64,000 bases of DNA from an uncultured Thermanaerothrix sp. (GTDB lineage Bacteria; Chloroflexota; Anaerolineae; Anaerolineales; Anaerolineaceae), in NCBI RefSeq assembly GCF_938028735.1, contig NZ_CALIMF010000005.1, positions 1-64,000 of the forward strand, in the 5' to 3' direction. The translations under genes and the position numbers were made by a program. The notes beneath the pieces were generated by a model, which was not told where the DNA came from, made no database searches, and was given only the letters and a program-made list of their open reading frames with translations. How positions within the stretch are numbered: the first letter of the stretch is position 1; each line of letters opens with the position of its first letter. Shown in pieces: positions 45,740-54,839 of the stretch.

Positions 45740-46652
45740 GCCCCAACCTGACCCCAAAGTACGCGCCCATCTAGAGGCATTACGCGCCGTCCCCCCCCGT
45801 GATCCTGCGGCCGCGGCGCAAGGCCGGAGGGCTTTTCTGGAACAAGCCCATCAACTGGCCGTATCTGCACGCCCCGAACGGCGTCTGAATTGGTGGAAAG
45901 CCTTATGGATAGGCTTGACACATCCCCAAAAGGAGGTTTCACCCATGTTCAGCGCCTTAACGACAATTCTGCTAGTAGTTTCTCTGTTGCTGGGCGGCGG
46001 TGGTGTTACCGTAGCTGCAGCCCAGGCTAGTATGCCCGATGACTGGCTCTACCCAGTCAAGACCTGGAGTGAGGATTTGCGCAGTGAAATCACGCGCGAT
46101 CCACAGACCCGTCTCAACCTTAATCTGGAACTCGCTGAACGGCGCACGGCTGAGATCTCCCAAATGTTGGCGCGCGAGGAAGTACCCCCTGAACCTGTCC
46201 TCCAGCGTTTGCAGACCCATCTGCAAACGGCTTTGCAACTAGCCGTGGCCCAGAATGATACGCAGGCGATCCAAGCCCTCGAGCGTATTCGCCAACGCTT
46301 GGAAGTTCAATATCAACGCTTGCAGCAACAAGCCAATATCACTAACCCGGTGGCACAGGCCGTGCTCCAGCGCACCCGTGCCATGATCCAAACCCACCTG
46401 CAGGCCGTTCAAGAAGGCCTCCAGGACCCACAAACGCTACGCCAACGCCTCCGCCAGGGCATGCCCGAGAGCGTACCCATGCCACCTCGGAATCAACGGC
46501 CGGGCGGTAACCCCTGGGCGCAAGACACCCCTACCCCCGGTAGCGGCTACGGACCTGGTCCCGGCCCCGAAGCCACCTGCACCCCCGGCAGTGGGCCGAT
46601 GATGCCCACTGCCCAGCCGCCACGCCAGGGAAATGGCCCCATGCGTCCCTAA
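45720..46652 (+). CDS. DUF5667 membrane protein, putative ECF-sigma partner
   Basis: A 310-residue protein with a cytoplasmic N-terminus of about 75 residues, one TM helix at about 80-102, and an extracytoplasmic DUF5667 domain (about 105-240): MPDDWLYPVKTWSEDLR, a long helical hairpin rich in Gln, Arg and Ala. The last 70 residues are Pro/Gly/Thr-rich and end in GPMMP and GPMRP. The N-terminus lacks a zinc-finger anti-sigma motif (HxxxCxxC), so classification as anti-sigma is by position only. It overlaps the sigma gene by 20 bp with GAGGTAG upstream. Confidence 0.75.
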   Translation: MSPTHLEPQPDPKVRAHLEALRAVPPRDPAAAAQGRRAFLEQAHQLAVSARPERRLNWWKALWIGLTHPQKEVSPMFSALTTILLVVSLLLGGGGVTVAAAQASMPDDWLYPVKTWSEDLRSEITRDPQTRLNLNLELAERRTAEISQMLAREEVPPEPVLQRLQTHLQTALQLAVAQNDTQAIQALERIRQRLEVQYQRLQQQANITNPVAQAVLQRTRAMIQTHLQAVQEGLQDPQTLRQRLRQGMPESVPMPPRNQRPGGNPWAQDTPTPGSGYGPGPGPEATCTPGSGPMMPTAQPPRQGNGPMRP

Positions 46653-46675
46653 TAGCCGCTAAGTCTCCCTAATGA

Positions 46676-46718
46676 TCAGCGCTGCCCCCGCACTTTCTAC
46701 ATGCTGGGGCAGCGTTGG
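46676..46718 (+). terminator. Strong stem-loop after the sigma/DUF5667 genes
   Basis: CGCTGCCCC/GGGGCAGCG (46680-46688 and 46706-46714) form a perfect 9-bp stem that can extend by four further base pairs including two G-U. It separates the sigma unit from the ABC1 kinase promoter 11 bp downstream. No U-tract on the plus strand. Confidence 0.55.
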
Positions 46719-46725
46719 CGTTGAA

Positions 46726-46734
46726 TGCTATAAT
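46726..46734 (+). promoter_or_regulatory. Extended -10 promoter of the ABC1 kinase gene
   Basis: TGCTATAAT ends 9 bp before the ATG at 46744, so transcription would start 2-3 nt before or at the ATG. This suggests a nearly leaderless mRNA. Confidence 0.6.
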
Positions 46735-46743
46735 CCTTACGGG

Positions 46744-48414
46744 ATGTTACGCGCGCGCTATCGTCGCATTTTGCGCTTCTTTGCTGGGGTCATTTTGCAC
46801 GTCCTGACCTGGGATATCCTCCTCCCTCGTTTCGGGCTGGGAAAATTGGTACGCACGACTCGCCCGCAACGCTTGCGTCGCCTGGCCGCCGCCTTTCGCC
46901 AACTGGCGATCCAACTCGGGGGGGTGATGATCAAAGTCGGGCAGTTCCTTTCCACGCGCATTGACATCCTTCCCCCAGAGATCACCGAAGAACTGAGCGG
47001 TTTACAAGACGAAGTGGCCCCCGAGCCCTTCGATGCCATTCGCGCCGTTGTGGAAACCGAGTTTGGCGCCCCGCTCGCAACCCGTTTCCTCGTCTTTGAG
47101 GAAAGTCCCCTCGCCGCCGCCTCGATTGGACAAGTACACCGTGCTTGGCTCAATCCACCCCATACCACTTCTGACCCTACGCCGCTTGCCGTGGTGGTCA
47201 AGGTACAACGCCCTAACATCCCCGCCATCGTAGAGACCGATTTACAGGCCCTGCGCGTTGTGGCGCGCTGGGTCAACCTTTTCCCCCCAGTTCGCCGCCG
47301 TGCGGATGTGCCTGCACTGGTGGATGAGTTCAGCCGCATCCTGCGCGAGGAAATTGATTACCTCAGCGAAGCCCGCCACGCCGAAATCTTTGCGGCTAAC
47401 TTCGCCGGGCACACCGAAGTGCGCATCCCCAAGGTGTATTGGGAGTACACTACCCGACGTGTGCTCACCCTTGAGGATGTGGGAGACATCAAAATCACTG
47501 ACTACCCAGCCATTGAGGCAGCAGGAATTGAGCGTGCCGAGGTCGCTAAACGCCTGATTACCACCTACCTCAAGCAAATCTTTGAAGATGGTTTCTTCCA
47601 CGCTGACCCCCATCCTGGCAACCTCTTCGTCCACCCTCTGCCGTCTACCTCCGAGACCGATCAACCGCCTTCTCGTTCCTGGCAACTGGTGTTTGTGGAT
47701 TTCGGCATGACCGGCACTGTCCCGCCGGACCTGATGGAAGCCCTGCGCGAGGTGCTGGTTGGAATAGCCAGCCGGGACGCAACACGCCTGGTGCAAGCCT
47801 ACCAGCAGATGGGCATCCTGCTCCCAAATGCCGATCTGCGGTTGATTGAAAAAGCCACTCAGGAGGTCTTTGACCGCTTCTGGGGCAAGACTTTGGCAGA
47901 AATCAGTATGAGCCAGGAAGAGGTGCTGAGCCTGCTGGTAGAATTCCGCCAATTACTCTACCAAATGCCTTTCCAGTTACCCCAAAACCTGTTACTTCTT
48001 GGACGTTGCCTTTCCATTCTCAACGGGATCTGCCTAGGGCTCGACCCCCAGTTCAATGTGTGGGAGAGCGTCGTGCCCTATGCCGAACGGATGATGCGCG
48101 CCGAACAAGAGAGCCTGCTCCGTCCCTTGCTCAAGACCTCAGTGCAGATGTTGCGCACGTTGATCGCTCTGCCGCAACGCGCTGATGCCGTGTTAACCCG
48201 CCTGGCCCAAGGGCAACTGGAAGTCAGCGATCCCATCCTGCACGCCCGCTTCGCGCGTCTAGAGCGTTCAGCACGGCAGATCAGTACGGCAGTGGTCTTC
48301 ACCGCCTTGCTCCTCAGTGCTACCCAATTGGCACTGAACGAACATTACTTTGCGGCAGCGGTGGCCGGTTTGGGTGCCCTGCTCGCCTTGCTACTGACAT
48401 TGCTCCCGCGCTAG
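46744..48414 (+). CDS. ABC1 (AarF/UbiB) family atypical kinase
   Basis: A 556-residue UbiB-like protein kinase-like protein. The ABC1 blocks are LGGVMIKVGQFLSTRIDILPPEITEELSGLQDEVAP (KxGQ motif near residue 62), AAASIGQVHRA (the Ala-rich loop), VVVKVQRP (lysine), FFHADPHPGNLFV (catalytic loop) and VDFGMTG (DFG equivalent). Two TM helices lie at the C-terminus (about 515-555). Members support ubiquinone or other isoprenoid-lipid biology. I start at ATG 46744 because an extended -10 lies at 46726-46734; the longer ORF start at 46672 is inside the preceding hairpin. Confidence 0.93.
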   Translation: MLRARYRRILRFFAGVILHVLTWDILLPRFGLGKLVRTTRPQRLRRLAAAFRQLAIQLGGVMIKVGQFLSTRIDILPPEITEELSGLQDEVAPEPFDAIRAVVETEFGAPLATRFLVFEESPLAAASIGQVHRAWLNPPHTTSDPTPLAVVVKVQRPNIPAIVETDLQALRVVARWVNLFPPVRRRADVPALVDEFSRILREEIDYLSEARHAEIFAANFAGHTEVRIPKVYWEYTTRRVLTLEDVGDIKITDYPAIEAAGIERAEVAKRLITTYLKQIFEDGFFHADPHPGNLFVHPLPSTSETDQPPSRSWQLVFVDFGMTGTVPPDLMEALREVLVGIASRDATRLVQAYQQMGILLPNADLRLIEKATQEVFDRFWGKTLAEISMSQEEVLSLLVEFRQLLYQMPFQLPQNLLLLGRCLSILNGICLGLDPQFNVWESVVPYAERMMRAEQESLLRPLLKTSVQMLRTLIALPQRADAVLTRLAQGQLEVSDPILHARFARLERSARQISTAVVFTALLLSATQLALNEHYFAAAVAGLGALLALLLTLLPR

Positions 48415-48419
48415 GCCGA

Positions 48420-49370
48420 TTAGGAGCCGAACATCTCTTGCACCATTGGGCGGATCAGATCCCAATTAGGCAGAAGTACATTGGCTCCCCCGCTGGTGGT
48501 GAAGGGGGTTACCATTTCCCGTCCCAGCACATGCGTTTCAATCCCATCTGGGCCAGCACGCAGCAGCGCCAGCGCGAGCCGTGGCCACAACCAAGTGGGA
48601 ACGTTGGTATCCACCACCTGGGTCGCTGCCAGCAGAACGGCCGGGATGCGTGGCCAAGAAGCCGGCTTGAGCATCTGGCGGAAAGCGGCTTTGAGCAAGA
48701 GTTGCCCATGGGCCATGCGGAAGAAATCATCACTACCGGTGCGGTTGCGCACAAAAGCCAACGCTTGAGTGCCATCAAGATGATGCTGTCCGGCGTCATA
48801 GCCGGCCATGGGCTCGGGCAAGTCCAGCGTGATTCCGCCCATCGCGTCAATGAGAGCCACAAACCCCTCAAAGCGCACCCGAGCGTAAAAAGGCACGTTC
48901 AGACCGAAGTTATAGCGCAATGTCTCCTGCAAGGCACGCGGGCCTGTGCCGGGCACTTTGGCTTCCGCAAAAAAATGAGCGGTATTAATGCGATTCTCGC
49001 CCTCGCCAGGAATGGTCACCCACAGGTCGCGGGGGATGGAAAGCATCCGCACACGGGGTTGGAGCGGCTCAATCCCCACCAAGATGATTGTATCCGTGCG
49101 GGCAACCATACTGCCCTCAGGTGCACGATCCACCCCCATCAGCAAAATGCGCGTTTGGAACGGGGTCAGGAAATAGGCCGCAAACAGCGCGACCAGGGGA
49201 ATTAGGAGAAGACCGAGACACCCCAGCCGAGGTTGGCGGCGGCGATGCTTAATTGGCACCGGTTGAAAACGTGCCATCGGTTCTGTTAAGCGCGGGCGGG
49301 TCTTTTCCGCTTCTAGTCCCCGCCCGGGCACTCGTTGAGTCAGACCAGGATCTTGCCAATGCTCGTCCAT
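48420..49370 (-). CDS. LytR-CpsA-Psr (LCP) family protein
   Basis: A 316-residue LCP transferase, which attaches glycopolymers to the cell wall. Cytoplasmic tail about 1-50, one TM at about 53-73, then the LCP domain: ILLMGVDRAPEGSMVARTDTIILVGI (with the catalytic Arg/Asp pattern), MLSIPRDLWVTIPG, NRINTAHFF, FEGFVALIDAMGGITLDLPEPM, GTQALAFVRNRTGSDDFFRMAHGQLLLKAAF. The start at 49370 lies 14 bp after the propeller gene stop but lacks an obvious ribosome binding site; a GTG at 49403 is an alternative. The two genes look co-transcribed. Confidence 0.88.
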   Translation of the reverse strand: MDEHWQDPGLTQRVPGRGLEAEKTRPRLTEPMARFQPVPIKHRRRQPRLGCLGLLLIPLVALFAAYFLTPFQTRILLMGVDRAPEGSMVARTDTIILVGIEPLQPRVRMLSIPRDLWVTIPGEGENRINTAHFFAEAKVPGTGPRALQETLRYNFGLNVPFYARVRFEGFVALIDAMGGITLDLPEPMAGYDAGQHHLDGTQALAFVRNRTGSDDFFRMAHGQLLLKAAFRQMLKPASWPRIPAVLLAATQVVDTNVPTWLWPRLALALLRAGPDGIETHVLGREMVTPFTTSGGANVLLPNWDLIRPMVQEMFGS

Positions 49371-49384
49371 AGCAAGGTGCAATT

Positions 49385-50563
49385 TTACTTCAAAACAGAG
49401 CACGCCTCAAACACCGCGTCCCACTCTACCTGGCCGTAATATCCGGCGCTTGGCGGGCGCGGCGCTTGGCAACCTGCCACAGACTGGGCTTCTCCACCGG
49501 GAATTGCCGCCTGCATGACCTGCGCTTGCTCGCCTTCTATCTGGATATAGTAAAGGGAGCGACTATCGGGCGACCAACGTGGTGCATCTTGAAACACTTC
49601 ATCACCGTTCAGGCGACGGTATTCACCGCTTGCCACGTCCAACAGGTATAGCCGCCGCGCCTGAATGGCTGGATTATCCCATCCCATGTAATCCGCGTAT
49701 ATTTCCCCGGTTTGATCAACAGGCACGCCAGCAAAGGCAATCCACTCTCCAGTTGGTGACCAAGCCACTTGTCCGGGAACAATCTCCTCAGGCGGCACCA
49801 AGATCGAAACGTTACCATTCTGGACATCATATCGGGCGAGCCACTTGCCCACCAACGCCGAACGGTACCCCCCATTGGTAAAGACCACCGCCTGCCCCTG
49901 CGGCGCCCAGGATTGATACGTTAGGTTAACCAACGCAACATCGCTAAGTGCCATCACCTTGCCACTTTGAACATCCAAGCACCATAAGGGAAGACCATCC
50001 GCCGCAATCGAGGCACTTAACGGGCCAGACCAGAAGAGCAAATGCCCATTATCCGGTGACCACTGCCCGAGAAAGAATTGTGCAGCCGCATATGGCAACC
50101 CCGCCTCTGGCTTTAGCAACAGCATCGGAGCGCGAGGCCCTTCTGCATCCAATATGACTAGCCAGATATCTGCCGCTGCCGCCGTTGGAGGCGCCGCGGC
50201 ATCGCGTCGTGCTACGGCTAGATGGCTTGAATCCCCTGACCAGCGCACCTCTAACACCCCAGAGCCCGGTCCAAACACCTCCTTGCGGTGCCCCAGCACA
50301 CTTTCCAGCACCAGGCTACCTGCTGCCCGATCCACCACGGCCACCCACTGTCCATTCGGAGCGGGCCAGCGGTGAATCTCCGCCGAGGACGCTGGCATAA
50401 GTGGCACCGGGGACGCAATCCAGGTCGGTGTTGGCAAGGGTGAAGGCACTGTTGCCAAGGCACCAGACGTTAGCAAGGCGGAAGGTGTTGGCGTGGGTGA
50501 AGGCATCGGAGCACATCCCACAACCAACAGCCCCAAGGCCAAGATTAGCCGCCACCGATCCAC
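49385..50563 (-). CDS. Lipoprotein with WD40/TolB-like beta-propeller
   Basis: A 392-residue lipoprotein: hydrophobic signal peptide with lipobox VVGC (Cys near residue 16), a Pro/Thr/Ser-rich linker (about 18-60), then repeats of the TolB/PD40 type such as VRWSGDSSHLAVARRD, GQWSPDNGHLLFWSG, SWAPQGQAVVFTNGG, VAWSPTGEWIAFAG and PRWSPDSRSLYYI. These alternate over about residues 65-370 and suggest a 5-6-bladed propeller. The GTG at 50563 has GGAGG 6 bp upstream and gives a sensible signal peptide; an upstream ATG at 50605 would extend by 14 charged residues. Ligand unknown. Confidence 0.8.
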   Translation of the reverse strand: MDRWRLILALGLLVVGCAPMPSPTPTPSALLTSGALATVPSPLPTPTWIASPVPLMPASSAEIHRWPAPNGQWVAVVDRAAGSLVLESVLGHRKEVFGPGSGVLEVRWSGDSSHLAVARRDAAAPPTAAAADIWLVILDAEGPRAPMLLLKPEAGLPYAAAQFFLGQWSPDNGHLLFWSGPLSASIAADGLPLWCLDVQSGKVMALSDVALVNLTYQSWAPQGQAVVFTNGGYRSALVGKWLARYDVQNGNVSILVPPEEIVPGQVAWSPTGEWIAFAGVPVDQTGEIYADYMGWDNPAIQARRLYLLDVASGEYRRLNGDEVFQDAPRWSPDSRSLYYIQIEGEQAQVMQAAIPGGEAQSVAGCQAPRPPSAGYYGQVEWDAVFEACSVLK

Positions 50564-50661
50564 GATCAACCTCCTCTCCTCGCTCAACGCCCTAAGTCTC
50601 CACATCCTGGTCTGCGTCCCTAATTTTAATCCTCTTCACTCACTCCATTACCAGCCTGGAC

Positions 50662-50667
50662 TATAAT
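50662..50667 (+). promoter_or_regulatory. -10 element of the DUF364 gene
   Basis: TATAAT 34 bp upstream of the ATG at 50702. An AAAGGAGGT site at about 50676-50684 lies unusually far (about 16 bp) from the ATG. Confidence 0.45.
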
Positions 50668-50701
50668 TGGCCTGAAAGGAGGTAGGCTAACAAAGAGCCC
50701 A

Positions 50702-51493
50702 ATGATCAAATCCCATTTGCTCGAAACCCTGCTTGCCGACCTTCCGTCGAGCCCCGTGCCAGTGCGCGGGGTTTACGTAGGTGTGCATTGGACGCTGGTA
50801 TGCTCCCGCCGCTGCGGGCTGGCCGCCACACTGACAGACGCACATGCCCCCCACGGATATCATCGGGTGCGTGACGTGGGGCAACTCCATACCAAGGACG
50901 CTCAAGAACTAGCCACCTGGTTACTCTCTGAGAATCCACTGGAAGCCAGTATCGGTCTGGCCGCTTACAATTCTCTCCTGCCGCTGGAAGGGCTGCCGTT
51001 TCAAGAGATCAATGCCGCGGAGGTACTTAAACACCACGGTGCCGGGCGGAATGTGGTCATCGTTGGTCATTTCCCCTTTATCAACGATTTGCGCCCCTTG
51101 GCACGCAACCTATGGGTGCTCGAACTTCACCCCGCCCCTGGTGACCTACCCGCCACGGCTGCCTCAGAGATCTTGCCCCAGGCAGACGTGGTTGCCATTA
51201 CTGCCACCACGCTCATTAACCACACAGTGGATGACCTGCTGGCACTGTGCACTCCCCAGGCCTGGCGGATGCTACTTGGTCCAAGCACTCCTTTAACCCC
51301 GCGCCTGTTTGAATTCGGTTTTGCTATGCTCTCTGGCGCCTGCGTTGAGGATGAAAACGCCGCCCTACTCACCATTCAGCAGGGGGCAGTCTTCCCCCAG
51401 GTGCAAGGGGTGCGTTTGCTCACCCTCGCTCGCGAAAATGTGAATCCGGACCTATACGGTTCTGGGGTAGAATCGAGGACCGGAACACCCTAG
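50702..51493 (+). CDS. DUF364/DUF4213 (Rossmann-like) protein
   Basis: A 263-residue protein with the DUF4213 N-terminal domain (about 10-90, including VYVGVHWTLVCSRRCGLAATL) and the DUF364 C-terminal domain (about 105-250: NVVIVGHFPFINDLRPLARNLWVLE, ADVVAITATTLINHTVDDLL, LLGPSTPLTP). A structure of this family shows a Rossmann-like core, and a metal-chelate role has been suggested; no catalytic residues can be assigned here. It runs 15 bp before the HAD gene, and both may be one unit. Confidence 0.82.
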   Translation: MIKSHLLETLLADLPSSPVPVRGVYVGVHWTLVCSRRCGLAATLTDAHAPHGYHRVRDVGQLHTKDAQELATWLLSENPLEASIGLAAYNSLLPLEGLPFQEINAAEVLKHHGAGRNVVIVGHFPFINDLRPLARNLWVLELHPAPGDLPATAASEILPQADVVAITATTLINHTVDDLLALCTPQAWRMLLGPSTPLTPRLFEFGFAMLSGACVEDENAALLTIQQGAVFPQVQGVRLLTLARENVNPDLYGSGVESRTGTP

Positions 51494-51508
51494 CCAAGGA
51501 CCGTCCCC

Positions 51509-52324
51509 ATGTCAACCCCCATTGTGCTGAGCATTGACCTAGACGGTACGCTCCTAATTGAAGAACGCGAGATCCACCCCGAAGATGCCCTGGCCTTGCG
51601 CCGGCCTTTGCCTGTCACCCTGGTGTTTGCCACCGGGCGTTCGCTGGAAAGCGCCCGGCGGGTGCTGGAACGTGCCGGGCTCTACCGGGATGAGCCTTTG
51701 CCCTTTCCCTTGGTATTGCAAAACGGCGCTGCCATCTATCGCGCTGGCGAAATCTTGGAAGCGTATTTCCCTATCCCCCTGGAAGCCGAGGCCCGCCTGC
51801 ACGCGTTAGTGCCACAATTTCCGGATGCGGCTTTCCTGTGGCAGGGATTAGATGGGGCGTACCTAGAAGAGATCACGCCATTCGGCTTGCAGGCCGCCGA
51901 GCGTTTTGGCTTCCTCCCCCGTCCATTGAGTGAGGCTCCCTCTGGGCAGGGGTTTGGCAAACTAATGTGCCTCTCCGACCACCCCGAGGTTTTACAGGCC
52001 TTCGCTCAGGCTACCCAGAACTTACCGGTGGAGGGGAGTTTCAGTTTGGATGTGATCTATGAAGTCACCCGCCAAGGAGTTAACAAGGGCTTCGGGCTGC
52101 GCGCCCTCTTACAACGCCTGGGTTTGCCACACGCCAGGATCGTGGCTGTTGGCGATGGTGACAATGACGTGCCTATGTTTGCCTGTGCCGACCTCGCCAT
52201 TGCACCGTCAAACGCCTCACCCCGGGCACGGGCACACGCCCATCACATCATTGATCGCCAACCCCATGGTATCTTGACACCTATCTTTGAACTGCTCGAC
52301 GCCAAACGGTGGTTAGATACCTAG
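51509..52324 (+). CDS. HAD-superfamily Cof-like phosphatase
   Basis: A 271-residue HAD hydrolase. The nucleophile motif I is LSIDLDGTLL (D10 nucleophile, D12), motif II is FATGRS (about 41-46), Lys of motif III is in VNKGFGLRALLQRLG, and motif IV is VAVGDGDNDVPMF. The type C2b cap is in the middle. It is Cof/YbjI-like; the substrate is unknown. AAGGA precedes the ATG at 51509. It overlaps the convergent ecfA2-like gene by 4 bp. Confidence 0.92.
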   Translation: MSTPIVLSIDLDGTLLIEEREIHPEDALALRRPLPVTLVFATGRSLESARRVLERAGLYRDEPLPFPLVLQNGAAIYRAGEILEAYFPIPLEAEARLHALVPQFPDAAFLWQGLDGAYLEEITPFGLQAAERFGFLPRPLSEAPSGQGFGKLMCLSDHPEVLQAFAQATQNLPVEGSFSLDVIYEVTRQGVNKGFGLRALLQRLGLPHARIVAVGDGDNDVPMFACADLAIAPSNASPRARAHAHHIIDRQPHGILTPIFELLDAKRWLDT

Positions 52325-53163
52325 TTCTCACTCCTGCCGAGCCCATTCGCCCGATAATGACCTAGACGGCGGCGCAGAGTCTCCAGGAACTGCGCTGGGG
52401 TGCATACGGTTGTCTCAAACCCCAGTTGCATTCCCAGGCGAGTTAACTGCGGTGGCTCAACGTAGGTTTGCGCTAAGACCTCCACCATGCCCAAGATCCT
52501 CTCCTTCGGACCGTCTGCCAGCACCTGCCCCTGCCCCATTACTACCACGCGCTCAAAGTTCTCCGCGCAAAAGTCAATATCGTGGGTAATGGTAAGGATG
52601 GTTTTACCCCGTTGACGCAGCGCCTCAATCATGTGCTCAATGCGTCGAATGGTGCGCGCATCTTGCCCGGTGGTCGGTTCGTCAAAAATCACAATCGGCG
52701 TATCCATGGCGATCACCGAAGCCAGCGCCACCATCTTGCGCCATGAAGGCGAAAGATCATAGGGGTTAATCTCAGCCTTATCCGTTAGTTCGGCCAGGTA
52801 TAACGCCTCTTCCACCAGTTGGTGGACCCGTTCCGGCGCGTAGCCTAAGTTGCGTGGGCCAAACGCGACCTCCTCGGCAACGGTGCGGCAGAACAGTTGA
52901 TCATCTGGATTTTGAAAGACATACCCTACTCGCTGGGCCAGACGATGCACCTCCACCTGAGAAGTGTCCCAATCGCCAATTATCACCTGCCCTTGCGTAG
53001 GACGCAGCAAGCCGTTGAGGTGCTTGACCAGCGTGGTCTTGCCGGCGCCGTTTTGCCCCACGATCGCCACTCGTTCGCCGGGTTCAATGATCAGGGAAAC
53101 CCCACGCAAGGCTTTAACCCCGCCGGGATATTCGAAATGCACATTCTCAACGCAAACGCGCAT
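52321..53163 (-). CDS. ECF transporter ATPase, A2-type
   Basis: A 280-residue energy-coupling ATPase, one of the pair that powers the ECF importer. Walker A GQNGAGKTT (about 38-46), Q-loop VFQNPDDQ (about 85-92), a degenerate signature YDLSPSWRK in place of LSGGQ, Walker B PIVIFDEPTTGQD (about 163-175) and an H-loop in TITHDID. The ATG at 53163 has GAGGAG upstream and overlaps the A1 gene by 17 bp. The altered signature is typical of one member of the asymmetric EcfA pair. The gene ends by a 4-bp convergent overlap. Confidence 0.9.
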   Translation of the reverse strand: MRVCVENVHFEYPGGVKALRGVSLIIEPGERVAIVGQNGAGKTTLVKHLNGLLRPTQGQVIIGDWDTSQVEVHRLAQRVGYVFQNPDDQLFCRTVAEEVAFGPRNLGYAPERVHQLVEEALYLAELTDKAEINPYDLSPSWRKMVALASVIAMDTPIVIFDEPTTGQDARTIRRIEHMIEALRQRGKTILTITHDIDFCAENFERVVVMGQGQVLADGPKERILGMVEVLAQTYVEPPQLTRLGMQLGFETTVCTPAQFLETLRRRLGHYRANGLGRSEN

Positions 53164-54019
53164 AGTCGGTCTCCTCAATGGCACGAAACCCCGCTGCAGC
53201 CTCTTCCAGAGTGACGGGTAAACGCTGGTGTGGCGGCCACAGACCTTCCTCCGCCGCCTGGCGGGCAACCGCCGTATAGCGTGAGATCCCAATGCCGTAC
53301 TCCGGCAAACGTGGGTCGGTGAGTACCTCTGCCGGTTGACCACTGGCAATGATCTCGCCCTCGGCCAGCGCAATCACCCGGTCAGCGTATTGGGCGATCC
53401 ATTCCACTTTGTGCTCAGCCATGACAATCGTCACCCCCTGGTGCGCCAGTTGTCGGATGACCTGAAAGACCTCCCGGCTGCCAATCGGATCCAGTTGTGA
53501 GGTAGGTTCATCTAGCACCAGCACCTCCGGTTGCATCACCAGGATCGAAGCCAGCGCCACCCGTTGCTGTTGCCCCCCTGAAAGGGCATAAGGCGAACGA
53601 TCGGCCAGATCCGCAATGCCGGTGAGCGCCATCACCTCTTCGACCCGACGCTTCATCTCCTCGCGTGGGACGCCAATATTTTCCAGACCAAACGCAATTT
53701 CCTCGTATACCGTGAATTTTGCCCCCGAAATCTGGTTGAAGGGGTTTTGAAAGACCAGACCGACTTTGAGCACCCAGTCTTCCAGCCGCACATGACGAAT
53801 ATCCTGGCCAGCGACGTACACGTCTCCCTGCAATTCCCCCTTAAAGAAATGCGGGACGAAACCTGCCAAGGTGTAACAGAGCGTGGATTTTCCTGCACCA
53901 TTCGGCCCAATAATGGCCACAAACTCGCCGGCTTCAACCTCAAGGCTCACCTCACGCAGAGCGGGATGATCCATGGTCGGGTAGGTGTAGGTCAAGTTTT
54001 TGATCACGATCACGGCCAT
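53147..54019 (-). CDS. ECF transporter ATPase, A1-type
   Basis: A 290-residue ATPase with Walker A GPNGAGKST (about 38-46), Q-loop VFQNPFNQ (about 91-98), signature LSGGQQQR (about 148-155), Walker B VLVLDEPTSQLD (about 168-179) and an H-loop in VMAEHKVEW. It pairs with the A2-type ATPase and the T component (54010-54786). The ATG at 54019 has GGGGAG upstream; an earlier in-frame ATG at 54064 would lie deep in the T gene. It overlaps that gene by 10 bp. Confidence 0.92.
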   Translation of the reverse strand: MAVIVIKNLTYTYPTMDHPALREVSLEVEAGEFVAIIGPNGAGKSTLCYTLAGFVPHFFKGELQGDVYVAGQDIRHVRLEDWVLKVGLVFQNPFNQISGAKFTVYEEIAFGLENIGVPREEMKRRVEEVMALTGIADLADRSPYALSGGQQQRVALASILVMQPEVLVLDEPTSQLDPIGSREVFQVIRQLAHQGVTIVMAEHKVEWIAQYADRVIALAEGEIIASGQPAEVLTDPRLPEYGIGISRYTAVARQAAEEGLWPPHQRLPVTLEEAAAGFRAIEETDYARLR

Positions 54020-54786
54020 AGGTGACTCCCCAGCGCCAGGATAAATGCCAGCAGGCACAACCAACGCAGCGCTCGTTCTAGTGGGCGGTCTTCAATTTCG
54101 ACCAGGCTGGTCTTCGGACGCGACGAGCGGAACCCTCGCGCTTCAATGGCAATGGCACGCTCTTCCACGTCCACCAACGAACCGAATACCAATGGCCCTA
54201 CCAAGGGCAACAGCGCCCGAATGCGCCGCCCCAAACTGCCGCTGGTATCCAGCCCGCGCGAACGTTGGGCATCGAGGATGGTAGCAGCCTTTGCCTGCAT
54301 TTGGGGGATAATTTGGAGGGTAGACGCCAGAATGTAAGCCACTGAGGCCGGTAGCCCCCGTTGGGTCAAATCAAGTAACAGCACCCCGGGATGCGTGGTG
54401 AGCAACAAGAGCAGGAACGACGACACCATAACCAACACCCGCGTTGCGGTGAGGAAAGCAAAGCGCACTCCTTCCAACTTAACCGCAAAAATCCAGAACC
54501 CAAAGAGCACCGTTTTACCCCCGGGGTAGAACAGACTTTGCATCACGAAGAGAAAGGCAAATAGGGGCAGGAGCAAGTTCAGTGTGGTGCGCAGAAACTC
54601 CCGCCCCACTTGCCCCAAAAAACTCAACGGTGCCAGAATCAGCAGAAAGATCAGACTAGGTAGGAACAGGCCGCGCCCCAAAAATGCCACCAGAATCAGG
54701 GTAAACGCCACCACCAGTTTAGTGGTCGGGTTTAGGCGGTGGAGCGGGCTGTTCCGTTCCAGGTAAAATGAAAGGCGTTCAACCAT
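54010..54786 (-). CDS. ECF transporter transmembrane component (EcfT)
   Basis: A 258-residue membrane scaffold with five to six helices. The cytosolic Ala-Arg-Gly coupling helices that contact the ATPases are seen in AKAATILDAQRSRGLDTSG (about 166-184) and RAIAIEARGFRSSRPKTSL (about 212-230), each with the conserved A-R-G. The start has only a weak ribosome binding site, and a 53-bp gap separates it from the S component. It ends overlapping the A1 ATPase gene. Confidence 0.9.
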   Translation of the reverse strand: MVERLSFYLERNSPLHRLNPTTKLVVAFTLILVAFLGRGLFLPSLIFLLILAPLSFLGQVGREFLRTTLNLLLPLFAFLFVMQSLFYPGGKTVLFGFWIFAVKLEGVRFAFLTATRVLVMVSSFLLLLLTTHPGVLLLDLTQRGLPASVAYILASTLQIIPQMQAKAATILDAQRSRGLDTSGSLGRRIRALLPLVGPLVFGSLVDVEERAIAIEARGFRSSRPKTSLVEIEDRPLERALRWLCLLAFILALGSHLWP

Positions 54787-54839
54787 GCTTCAGCCATGCA
54801 CCGAGATAACAAGAAGGGAGACCCCAAAAACTGATCTGG

